Assembly: GCF_002999335.1 (NCBI RefSeq)
Contig: NW_020312765.1
Location: forward strand, 62,001 to 126,000
Direction of reading: 5' to 3'
DNA: 64,000 nt
Source of the DNA: Cyclospora cayetanensis
Lineage: Eukaryota > Apicomplexa > Conoidasida > Eucoccidiorida > Eimeriidae
In this document: piece by piece, positions 23,066 to 34,000 of the stretch
Numbering within the stretch: position 1 is the stretch's first letter
Layout of the letters: every line of letters begins with the position of its first letter
Position numbers and translations under genes: made by a program
The notes under the pieces: model-generated
What the model was told of the DNA's origin: nothing
What the model saw: only the letters and a program-made list of their open reading frames with translations
Database searches by the model: none

Positions 23066-26000
23066 TTAGCTTTCAGTGCTTTTGCTACGGTGTTGTAGAC
23101 CACAGCCAAAGAATCGTCCTTTGCAGCGTAGGCTTTGTGACTGAGGAAGAGAGGTAAGGAACCGCTGGTGTAGGCTTGTGCGTTGTGAACAGGGAGGGCT
23201 CTGTGGTAAGCCTGACTCACACTTAATCTCCTGTACGCAGGTTTGCTCCAAGGGAGCAAGAAATGTCCTGTTGAAAAAATTGACAAAGGGGAAAAGGGAT
23301 GTTCTCTCTTTGGGAGGACGGGCGTTGAGGGAAGCGTCATCAAACTGACGACGCAAATAACCTGCGAGCAGCACAAGAAGAGAGAGGCAAAAATTGCCGA
23401 GTACACGGGCTGCTTTGCATTGTTTGTTTGTGAAGGCTCCGACGAGGTGTAGTGGCGGCTAGGGCTTTGGTGAAGGCTGTGCGTGTCGTGTGGCTGCTCA
23501 ATTAGGGAAGGTCACGTGGCGCTGCGGAAGAAGAATCACTACAGTCTCGTGATTAGAAGGGCTACGCAGGCGGGTGTATATTTGCATCTGGGACGATTTA
23601 CTGAGTGTTGGAACCCGCTGAGGGTCGAAATCTTCCGGATCAGACACATCGATCGGAACGCATACACGACCTGCGAAGAGTAGCACTCGCAGGATTGCTA
23701 TGCGCGCGCAGCTGCAGCAGCAGGTTGGCATCCGCAGGAGCGAGCGCTATCGCGCGCCCCCCATCCTTACACTGTAAGCTTCAAGAACAAATTCTAGACT
23801 CATTTGGAGCTTACCCGTGCCTTGGTGTATGCAGAAAGGCGCTTTCAGAAGATGGCCAATATCCTTGCTGCAGCAATTGCACCAGCAAATCCTAAACTGC
23901 AGGCCACATCAGCGAAGCCCAAAGCCTCATGAAAATGCATCGCGCAAGAGCTTTTGCGACGGCTAAATAGGGTGCTCTTAGTTCTAAGACTAGGAAGGCA
24001 CGCATCTGAATCGGGGCATAGGGATGGCAACGCCGTGGCTTTTTGTTAGCCTTCTCAGCACGCTCTAGCGACGGCGGCTTGCTAAGCTTCCTCTGGATGG
24101 ATATTGATTTACCTGACGTTAATGTCAAGCCTGGGGTAAGAAAAGGCCAGCACGATTTCCTTGATGAAATTGGGAATCCCTTCCATCTCTTTTAAGGCTG
24201 CTGCTGCATTTTCGGCAGTCGCAGCAGCATAAGCAGAAGGCGTTTGGCAGTTTGCCAATTTGCAGATCCGTTCGAAAAGTTTGCTGCTCTTGCTGGCTTT
24301 CCCATTTGGTGCTCCTCCTTCGGCTTTGATTTCCTGGATCAAGGCAGTAATTCGCTGCTTCAAGTCAGAAGCTGCTGCTTCCCCTCGGGCCCTAGCTTGA
24401 GCGTTGAATCCGCGGGTGGAAAGACCACTGGCACTGCTGCTAGTATCGTCAGGGAGGTAATCGAGCAGTTTCTCTGCCTGCGCGGTGTTGCCTCCAGAGA
24501 AAAAGAAGTCCTGCTCGAGCAGCAATCGCTGAAACTCTGCATATGCAATCCTAAACGCGCGCCTGCAGCAGCGGGGAAACAACCAGGCGAGACAAGCACC
24601 GTAACACAACAGACACATCAGCCCCTCCAGCAACGCCGTCTCAAGAAGCCGCAGCGGCAACAGCAAGACGAGCAGACGCACTCGACGGATGGGTGCTGTG
24701 TTTTCCCCCAAAGGCTAATCTTCTTAGCCTGCTGATCTGAACCCTGAGCACAGAAAGCCAAGTTTGCGTCCTTTGCCGTACGCGAATACCAAGGCTGCTG
24801 GACGGGTTGTGTGTGGTAGAAACTGGCAATAGCTTTCTATGTACGATGGGGAACCTTTGCGCTCTGGATACAGGGCCGGTCTAAGAGGCTTTCGGGCTAA
24901 GATTTACAGTCAAGAGATTGAGATACTCGGCGAGCTGACCGCGATTCTCGTTTGGCATCAAACGGGCATCCGTGTCGCATATCTAAGGCGTAGCAGCCGC
25001 AGCAGCAATCGAGGTCAAGACACCCCATCTACACCAGATGCAAACCAGAGCATCCCGAGCAAAAAAAGGAGGCTTCTCGGGGTGCCTTAGTCAGCAGACA
25101 GCATACGGCAGCGGGAGTTTATTTCAAGCGATCTGCCACGGGAAAAGCGGCAATGTTATGCACGATAAAAAAGAAGCGGCGATGGTAAGAACTCGAAGAA
25201 AGAGTGGCGATCGGAGGGAGAACAAGAGCTTCTGCAAGCGAGACTGTGACACACTGACAGTTGCAGCACAGGCGGCAGAGACTGCAACGGCGTCAAACAC
25301 GCGACAAAAGTTTACCCAAGCATGAATTCCTCTTCGTCCAGAAAAGACCCAAAGAATGTGTTTGAATCCGAAATCCTCGCGCAAGGCCGCGTCGAGCAAA
25401 CGGACGGCAACTGCAATGAACCGCCTGAAGGCAGCACGACATCCCCAAGAGAGGATGCAAAGGAGCAAGAAGGATAGAAAGACTCAGGGGAAGAGAGCGC
25501 AGAAAGACGGGGAGGCGCAAACAACCAGAGACGACAAGCTAGGTAAGCTATTGAGAAAAAATGCCGTCGAAGGCATAAAAATCAAGACTCGCGCATACGA
25601 AGACAACCCATGTGTTAGAGACGTATACCCATACACACACATATATACAGTGCACGGTACATAGCATGCCTCCAAACATTAATGCACAAAGTGTGGGCGC
25701 TAGAGGGATGGCGGGAGCGCCTGAAGGAGTTGAACGCAAAAGGAAATCAAAATGAGCGTGTGGCAGAAGGACAGAGAGAGGCAGGTATATACGCAGTCAC
25801 CAGGAGCAGAAGCGAGAGGGAAAGCAGAATAGACACATATATATACATATGTATATATGTGCATAGACACGCCCAGATGATACACATATATACAGACACA
25901 GAGAGAGGATGAGGGATCCTATGTACTTTGCAAGTGACCGCCTACCAGCATTTGCTGCACACTCGTTTATCACGACAACAGGTCCTGACATCGTCATAGT

Positions 26001-26953
26001 CGTTCATATCAATATCAAAGACGAGTTCTTTTTGCTGCGCCTTGAAGAGAGGGCCATGCGTGTCCTTTTGGGAAATGGGCAGTGTATATACTGCGCCAAT
26101 ATCAAACTTGTGGCAAGACAGTTCATTCATCGAGAGCAACCGGTCCTTGAGCGCGCAGAGGGAGGAGAAAGACTGCGCGACGACATCATATTGTTCACAT
26201 GCAAGCGCCAAGGCAGAATGGGGAGGCCTCGATGCTGCGTAAAGGGAGGGATGGACAGAGGGGCGCTATGCCCAGAGAAGGGCTGTGTGCAGCAAGGGGA
26301 AGGAGTGGCTCTGAAGGAAGCACACAACGAGGGTGATGGAAAAATGGCGGAAAGAGGGAGACAGCAAGTCTCAAAGAGAAGCAAAAATAGCGGTCCAGCA
26401 ACGAGCTGAATATTGGATGCATGCAGTAGAGACGATGGGAGAGCTATCTCACAAACCTCTTGCCTTTACGGACCTGCCATCGCATGAAGAACTCTTCATC
26501 CTTCGCGTCATTTCTTTTGCATGTCAAACAGAATTCTCGCTTCGCTAAAAACTGGGGATCATTCAGCGTTGTAGATGCACCCGAGGGGGAGTTGCGGTAG
26601 CTCAGCCAACGCTGAAGCTCCTCAAACGGATACAAGTTCTCTGCAGGCACCAGCAACGCAAAACATTCAAGATTCGCGGGAAGCGTCAAACCCTTGTGAC
26701 AGCTGGTGAGGGGGGAAAGCCACGGCGCAGAGGTGGAGAAATAGCCATACGGATGCACACTTTGAGAGTCAAACACCCTGTACAAGAAGGCGCAACGGGT
26801 AAGATTTTCTCCACACGTGCAGTGCGAAAACAGGCGGCTTTCTGAAGCACCAAAGTTCACGGCCTCTATTTATACCTCACCATAGTAGAACCGGAGACCA
26901 GCCGCTGTAACTTCGCTGTCGTCCAGCACTTTGTCTGGCAGCAAAAGGCTCAT
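23066..26953 (-). CDS. PRIM1: DNA primase small subunit
   Basis: Model: complement(join(23066..23361,23602..23670,23815..23867,24113..24562,24682..24743,24908..24982,25316..25424,25946..26172,26474..26640,26881..26953)), 526 residues. All introns are GT-AG with closing phases. The ATG at 26953 opens MSLLLPDKV, then [14 protein letters not shown]. Exon 3 carries FDIGAVY and the catalytic [10 protein letters not shown] (Asp133, Asp135), followed by zinc-site cysteines C145/C146/C152/C155 in [11 protein letters not shown]. Exon 4 holds [21 protein letters not shown] (the nucleotide-binding SGRRG-H block), exon 7 YPRLDINV, exon 8 [10 protein letters not shown], exon 9 GRVCVPIDV, exon 10 [11 protein letters not shown]. 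This is the catalytic half of the primase dimer that starts RNA primers for DNA polymerase alpha in the nucleus. Exon 7 has a coccidian-style Ala/Ser/Gly-rich insertion (about residues 285-375), which makes the protein longer than the usual 400-420. A strong donor at 23220 (T|GTGAGT) gives an alternative end, join(23085..23140,23221..23361,...), 493 residues. Confidence 0.94.
25425..25945 (-). repeat. AT/TG microsatellite in primase intron 3
   Basis: The intron between primase exons 3 and 4 contains ACACACATATATACA-type and ACATATATATACATATGTATA-type dinucleotide stretches around 25630-25650 and 25830-25900. It is one of the few simple repeats in the otherwise repeat-poor part of the window. 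Confidence 0.7.
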
Positions 26954-27986
26954 TTTTAAGGCCTCACAGCGAACACCGGAGAAGGCGACGGATCACGGGT
27001 GGCTTCTGCAGCGTTTGTGGATGCGTGGGAGAGGAGCGGGGGAGACTGCCCGCATGCGGGGTTCATGTGGGGAGACCCTCAAGGGTATATCTTCGAGCGA
27101 GACACTCCTCTCGTTCCTCTTTGCCGTTGCAGGAGTAGAAAGGATTGCCCTGTTGCTTGTCAATACACTGGGGCCAGAGCCCTCTTTCCTGAGGGGGCCC
27201 CTGTGCAATTCGCACACGGAGAGGATCCCTGTGCTGTAAATATGCTCTGGAGTGCGCCTATTTGGTCACTGAAGAACACATTCTGGTGCTGAAGCGCACG
27301 TAATGGCGGGCTGTGCGGCTACAGTCGACAGAGCAACAGAAGGTAGAGAGCCCGAAGAGAGTATCGGGCCCTTCGCATGAATTCAGCAGCGAGGCAAGCA
27401 CGAAGATGCTAGCCTCCACAGTGAGATGCAGTTTTCAATAACGATAAGTCCTTTTTGGCCAAAAACAAGACTGGAAACTGGAGGAGGCTCGTGTGGGGGA
27501 CAGGGGTGTTGTTCTTGGTTGGTGGTTTCCTAATTAGTTATTTCAACAGAAGAACACCCTAAAAGCTATTTTAGGCGTGCTGGGTGTAATATTTCAACCT
27601 TTTAGGCTCTCAGGAATGCTTTGAGGCTCTCTTCCGAGGCGGGATACAGATCGGCAGTGTCTTCTTCCGCTGGTTGTCGGTCCCAAGCATTTCCTTACCC
27701 GGGTTCTTGGTGGTTCAACGTTCTCTAGCTAGCTGTAGCTACACTATTCGCCTGTAGATTTGACTTTGTTTTTCAGGCCTTCCTCGGGCTGGACCAATCG
27801 AGTGCAGTGGGAGCATCCCATCGCACCTTCTGTTACTTTGCTCCATGGACAGAACCTTGCAACGAACAGCGTCTCTCTCCTCTGATGTTTCGCGGCCATG
27901 CGTATCCTTTCAAGGTGGCAGTGGCAGGTTTATCGAAATAGCATTTGGATCTAATGCGTATTGATAAGCTTCGGTGGCCGGGGTGC
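26954..27986. other. Upstream region of the primase gene
   Basis: No recognised gene. This 1-kb space separates the primase start (minus strand) from tRNA-Val copy 2. It should hold the primase promoter, but I see no motif I can assign. Confidence 0.35.
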
Positions 27987-28059
27987 GCGGGCATGGTCTA
28001 GTGGCTATGACGTCTGCCTAACACGCAGAAGATCCCGGGTTCGATCCCCGGTGCCCGTA
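27987..28059 (+). tRNA. tRNA-Val (anticodon AAC), copy 2
   Basis: This 73-nt tRNA has the same sequence as copy 1: acceptor GCGGGCA/TGCCCGT, anticodon loop CTAACAC, T-arm CCGGG-TTCGATC-CCCGG, discriminator A at 28059. The sequence C-TTTT follows at once (28060-28064), a standard RNA polymerase III terminator. Flanking sequences of the two copies differ immediately outside the gene. Confidence 0.98.
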
Positions 28060-31058
28060 CTTTTCTACCTCGGGTTCTCTGCTATACAGTTTACTGCAAA
28101 TTAAGGATGGCGGGGTTGTCAGTGCAAAATATCCGTTATTTAGAAGATGCTATGCCTGCCTCCCTAAAGTTATTCTCTTCTTACGGGGCTATGAATTTTT
28201 CTGACCAACCCATTCAGAAATATATCCGCTCATCTAAGAGGATGCAGAACACCTTTGCGTTCCGGATTGTAGGATTAATCTCCACAATAGAGGCAGACGC
28301 GTTGTGGGGGGCTGTCTTAAGCTGCATCAAATAGGAACAGGGGTTCCCTCCGGCGTGCGTTCTTTTCTCGTTTACCTTGGAATGCAGGGCTGGAGCTCCA
28401 CTGGGCTGCAGTGCATATCTACTCCGGGCTATTGAGGGGCGACACCTTGTTATGCATCTCCACTAACCTTCAAGGACTGGGGGTCCTTATTAGCTATGGG
28501 TGTTGACGGTCCATAGTTCTTTAGCTCAGTCCCTAGTACTCACCTGCAACTGCGAATTGAGAAGCTGGAGTCACATTTATAGCGGTTATGGATTTGCAGT
28601 GCCTTTTTGGTGCCGTCACGGTCAACAATGTGACAGATGCGTCGGTTTACCCATGAGTGTTTTGGCAACAGGTCGGAGGTGCTCCACATGAGTGAGAAAA
28701 AAGGAGCTGGGGCGAAGTCTTTCTACAGATCTATTGACGAGGTCCCATGTATTCGGCCTGATGTCTCTTTTTTGTTTTTCTTATGTGGACTCTGCCGTCT
28801 GCGCCTTGCGTCAATGCCCATCTGTACCTGTGAATTTTTACTGAAGGATCCACGTGTGACTTCACTCTGACGCACGGATATCTGTACAGTGTTTGTATGG
28901 TTTTGAAACCTATATAGAGCATCTTGTGCGTCAGTAGTTTGAGAGGCCTCCTCCGCAGAGAGGCGCAAGCACGTGGATTTCGCACAGATATTCTGGTTAG
29001 CCGGGCCTCGAGGAACTCAGCATAAGACCTAGACAGCCTGCGGATCCTTTGAAGCCTAAGATCAGGGAATGCCTTCATTGCAAATGCAGATCTAGTGGCT
29101 AGCCCGGCTTGTTTGAGTGTCCGGAATTTGCCATATTGCAAGATTCACTTCGTAACACCTTCAAAGGCTTTGAATGGAGGCAGTAGTGGACGGAGCTTGC
29201 ATATCCGCGAGCGTCAGCTAATTCTTTCATGCTGGTGTAAAGTAAATATATAGCACTCTCTGGGTATCCCAGCGGCTCTCCAGGATATGCAGAATGCAGA
29301 GCCTTGTCTAGCAATAACAGACACCTGAGGGCAAGAGTAAAGATGCCGTAATACAATGCCATTGGAATACTTGCCCACCAAACAATGGCCTACGTCCCAT
29401 GGCCCGCGCTATCTTGGCGGATAAAGATATTCTAGCGTTAGCATGAAATACAAAAACTTCTAGCGCAGAGATACGCTGTTTAAGAAACAGCTGCAGCGGG
29501 TATTTTGCACTTCTGGCCTGTGGCTGCTGCATCGGAAACGCGAGTGTCTTTTTGTGTACATAATAGCACATGTCAGCCCACCCCGAAGTTGTCGGAAAGA
29601 AGTGTAGATTACTCTAAGCTTTATAAAATGATTAATTGCGAATGCGCAGCTGATATAACATTGAGAAAAAGGATGGGAATGTGGAAGACCACAAACCGTC
29701 GCGGAAGTGCAGCCAGTTTCTCAAGAGAATTCCCCTCTTAACAGACCTGGTTTTGAACTAAGCTTACATCACCTTCAATACCGGAGAGCCTCAAAAGTCA
29801 GGAAAAGCTAGAGCTGCTCTTTCTTAGTTGTTTTGCATGCAAAGGAACCGAAGGGTCACGTGGTCTCAGCAGATGGTCTAGGGGAAGTGATGCAGAGATA
29901 GATCCACTAGGCCGAAGGAAAGTCCAGCCGACAGTACAAATCCGTGGATCAACCCTGACATATTAGACAGCTACTTGAAGAGCAGAGCGGGGGCAAGCCG
30001 TCGACGTCCTCAACCCATTCACTTATGCATATGAAGCAAACGCTGCTACAGAGTACAATAAAAGGGGTATGATGACAGCCATACAGCACAAATCAGGTTG
30101 CGTTCACTACCTGATGTCCGTTTACCTACGAATCCCGTTTCCTAACTTTCAATTTTAAAGCCTGGGTTCTCATAACCAAAATGCTTTGAATAGATGCATT
30201 CGCTACTCAATATATTTCTACATGTACAATACTTTACAGATCCACACCGATACCCCCGAGCAAGACTCTCGGTAGTCCTTTCGCACCACATTTGCTCGGA
30301 GCACGGTACACTGTCTTTGATGGGCAGCCCAATAGAAAGTCGGGAATACACTAGAGGCCACAGAAGAGCTGAACTTGGTTTTATCAAGCAAAAAAAAGCT
30401 TTTCTTTATTCTCATTCAGGTCTCCTAAAAACTAGTGAGGTTCCCTCAGAGCCGAACTACCGGAGCTCTTGCTGCCTCTGGACTTATTCCCCCTGCTACT
30501 TCCGATGTGGTACTTGTCACTGCCTACTCGTATTGCTGGGGAGGGCAGGCGCATTCTCTATTCAATTGGCGGAACCATCACTCTTTCCTGCTAACACTGA
30601 AGGTGCAGGCAAGAGCTTTGAAACTTCGTCCCTCCCCCTTGCGGTCTTTGGACAGGTGTCCAGGGCAGGAGAAGCACACAAAAGAGACGAAGGCTTGAAA
30701 GGCGTACAGTAAAAACCGAAGACCAAAGACAAGACGCCCCGCTGATGTGTGGGCATGCCTTTGCAGGCAGTGCGTTCCTGGTGATATATATATTTATATA
30801 TGTCGACAGGAATACACATCTGTTAGGATGCTGCATGCGTAGACAGAGAGCGAGGTGTAATTCCCATCAAGATGTGACTCTACGCTGCTACATAAGAATA
30901 CGCATCTATAAATCTTTTCTGCATTATTATGATTGCCTGTAGATTGCTTTGCATGCAGGCGCGCATCAAATTTCACACGCATGTCTGCACTAGGGGCCTT
31001 TCTACAGAAATGATTGTCCCTCTCTACAGGCACACCCAACAAAACCAATCCCGCCATC
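28060..31058. other. Region without recognised gene
   Basis: About 3 kb with short frames only. A 75-codon ATG frame at 28107-28334 (+) just after the tRNA gene has no recognisable similarity. A short TATATATATTTATATATG stretch lies near 30784-30802. The end next to 31059 should include the 3' untranslated region of the isoleucyl-tRNA synthetase gene. Confidence 0.4.
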
Positions 31059-34000
31059 CTACTCCCTAACGAAGGTCAGAATTAGTGGAGAAGAACCCAC
31101 TGAAACCGTCTCCTCGTGCATTACAGCGCCGGTCTCTGGTCGCTTGTTCTCTACCATGTGTCGTAGAGGCCGCCGCAAACAGCTCTCGATGTATTCTGCC
31201 TCCTCTTTCAACACTGCAGAAAGCGCTGGGTCTTCCGTGGAAGCAAACATCAGCACCGCGTCATGCTGCTGCAGTTGTAACTGCAAATAGGACACATATC
31301 ATACACTAGGAATAAGGCTTGGCCCTTGCGACACACAAAACGCAAATGCGTAAAGGAGAGAGTTTGATGACGAACCTCCTTTCTCAGCTTCTGCACACGA
31401 TTTGCCACCTGCAAACAACCCAAAATGGCAGATGCAACACTCGCGGCGAGGGTGACGTTACACGCAAAGGTAGCACCTACACCCGGGGCGCTTGCGGCAT
31501 AAGGAGCAGCTACAGCATATGCTAAAACCCACTTCTCTTGCAATTGCCTTCCGCTGCAACGAGGGGTCTGAGGTAAAGTCCATGATGACAACAACGGACC
31601 TGAAGAACGGCAACAATACAGATTATCAGTGGCCTATGGTACCGCCTTTGTGAAAGAATATTGAGCGGATACCAAAAGCATGGGCCTTCGAGTGATTCTC
31701 AGCTTTTGAAATAGTTCACTGTTTCCTCCAGCTGCTTATAGATATGCAGCGATTCTAGCTGCCTGGACACTGCAGATCGAGTGCGGGTATGCAGCTCGAT
31801 CTATATGCCACTTACTTATCACAGTGCACTGCAAGATTTGGATTGGCAGCTCCCGGTAGCTGCCTCTGTAGTGAGGCCTCTTCTGACGAAAGTGTTACGC
31901 CAGCCACCTCAATCTGTCCATCCCTCTCAAACTGTCTCAGCTCAGCTTGACTCAGCTGCTTTGCCGCTTCCTGCAGCTTCTGCATGCCCCGACCTACGCG
32001 AGGGCCAAGAAGCTTGAAATTCAGACTAAGGGACAAAGGCACCTCGGAGTTGTCCACGACGACCTCAAACGCGCACGTGTTCAGCTCCTCCTACGCGACA
32101 AAGCGCACAAATATGGGTCATAAATGACACTGGCGTGCACGATGGTGAAAATTTAAGCCGTGCTTCCCTCAAGTCTACGCGTCAAGCCCCGATCCAGTGA
32201 AACATGCTGCTACCTTGATGTAAGCCTCGGTCTCGAGGAGGTCTTGTCGGTGTTCTTCGCATCCCACGAGACAGCGGACTGATAATACAGGGGTTTTGAG
32301 ACTCAGCCTCTTTCTCTCTCTCAAGGTTCTTCCCATCACAATTACTGCAAAGCAACATTCGCCAAATGCCATAATTGTGGTACTAGTGACTGTCGAGTCA
32401 AAGGGCATAGTCGTTTGTGGTTTTCATATGCACTTGACACGCGAAAATACGTACTATGGCTCCAAATACGTACAAATGCAGTTGGTTGAACACAAAACCT
32501 GTGTGCGTACACGCAGTTGCCTGCGGGCTCTTTTACATCATAGAAATTACACGTGTTTGCACGCAAGTCATAACGCATATGCGAAGTGTAGCCTGTCTTC
32601 ATATTTGTATATACTTGGAAGTATGCCTGCGTATGTCCCATAATTGCTGAACATTCAAAAAGTTTATGGTCGAATAAAGGCTGTGCTGCAAGCCCTAAAC
32701 TGACCGCTTTGCATGCGTGTCATGCGTTGCTCCACTTTGGTATCTCTGAGCTTATCGTTAGGCAGTGGCAAAAGTAGGAAGTGTACGCTGTCTGCTAACA
32801 GGGGATGCCCAGATGGCAGGGCCTTTCTTAGGGCCTGGTATAGATATTCACTCAGAAAAGGAGTCATGGGGGCCTGAACCAAATATGTAGGTACACACGA
32901 GCCGTCGCATTTGGCATAAGACTAAAGCGGAGCTCGGAGAGCTATACACCCCAGCTCATGTACCTCGGACAAGTGAAAGTAGTTTACAGGAGATGCTTAG
33001 GTTTACGGGCTGCGGGTAGTGTTGAGCATATATTATGGACAATATATATGCCGGAAGAAAACGCTTTGTATTACATTTGGCACGAAAATAGGGCTACAGC
33101 TTTACATTTTTAGGCTTACAGAAAACCCCATCTCACCATGTAGACAACAGTCGTTAGTAAAACGGAATGTAGGGTTTGCAGTGCTTCCAGAGCCACGGCA
33201 GGCCCCGAAGCACCACGCATTCTATCTCTGTTGAGCCTCAGGTACCTAGAGAGGACAGACAAAAATCCATGGCATGAAGCGGCCAAGTGGTTAGCTCGTG
33301 AATTCATTTAAAAGAAGTACAATCGAATATTTGATCCGTAACCTCGCATCTTAGGGTCTCAGAAACATGGATTGGGAAGGAGGTCGGGGTGTATACTTTA
33401 AAGCGTCTGAAAGTTTTGAGGACTACTGCTCTCAACTCACCAGTTGGTAAGGAGCTCGAGGAAGGAGACAAGCTGGGGCACTACAGTGTACAGACGGTAA
33501 GCTTCGATTTCTTCTCTAACAAACTGCAGCCGCAACAGCACCAAGAGAGAAGATAAGCACATAGGATAGACGGGGCCTGCCAGACGAACCCATCGCTTCA
33601 TAGAAACCCCACTGTAATAACTCAAAGGCAACTGGAGAGCGGCCATCAGGAGGAAACACCTTTATTCACGAAGAGGCAGGTAACGAACATACTCAGAAGA
33701 ACGAACACTTCTGTTCAGGAAGAGGGAAGTAACGAGCAGACTGAGTAAATGTTTAAGTGAAATCGTGACACGACAAGACGGAAGAAACCTGAAAGGAGTC
33801 GGAGGAGAGAGCCCACAAGCGAGGAGCAAGAATACATTCACGGAATCTAGAGGACGCGAGGACAGACCTGCATCACTCGTTGTGTCTCTGAGAGGATCCA
33901 TTTATCCATTGAATTTTTTCTGCACTGTTCTTCTTCGGAGGTCGCAGTAACAAACTGCCCTGCGCCACTAAGTTCGTAACGAATGACTTCTTGAATCAAG

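Noticed and set aside
22900..23406. 168-codon minus-strand frame with a signal-peptide-like start
   Set aside because: It overlaps the last primase exon in another frame. The primase reading ([11 protein letters not shown]) is conserved and fits splice phase.
24588..24711. Hydrophobic start suggesting a membrane anchor on the primase exon
   Set aside because: It is a reading of the intron 24563-24681. With that intron removed, [15 protein letters not shown] joins [10 protein letters not shown] as expected for primase.
28107..28334. 75-codon ATG frame after tRNA-Val copy 2
   Set aside because: It is short, unrecognised, and without partner exons. This length is expected by chance at this base composition.
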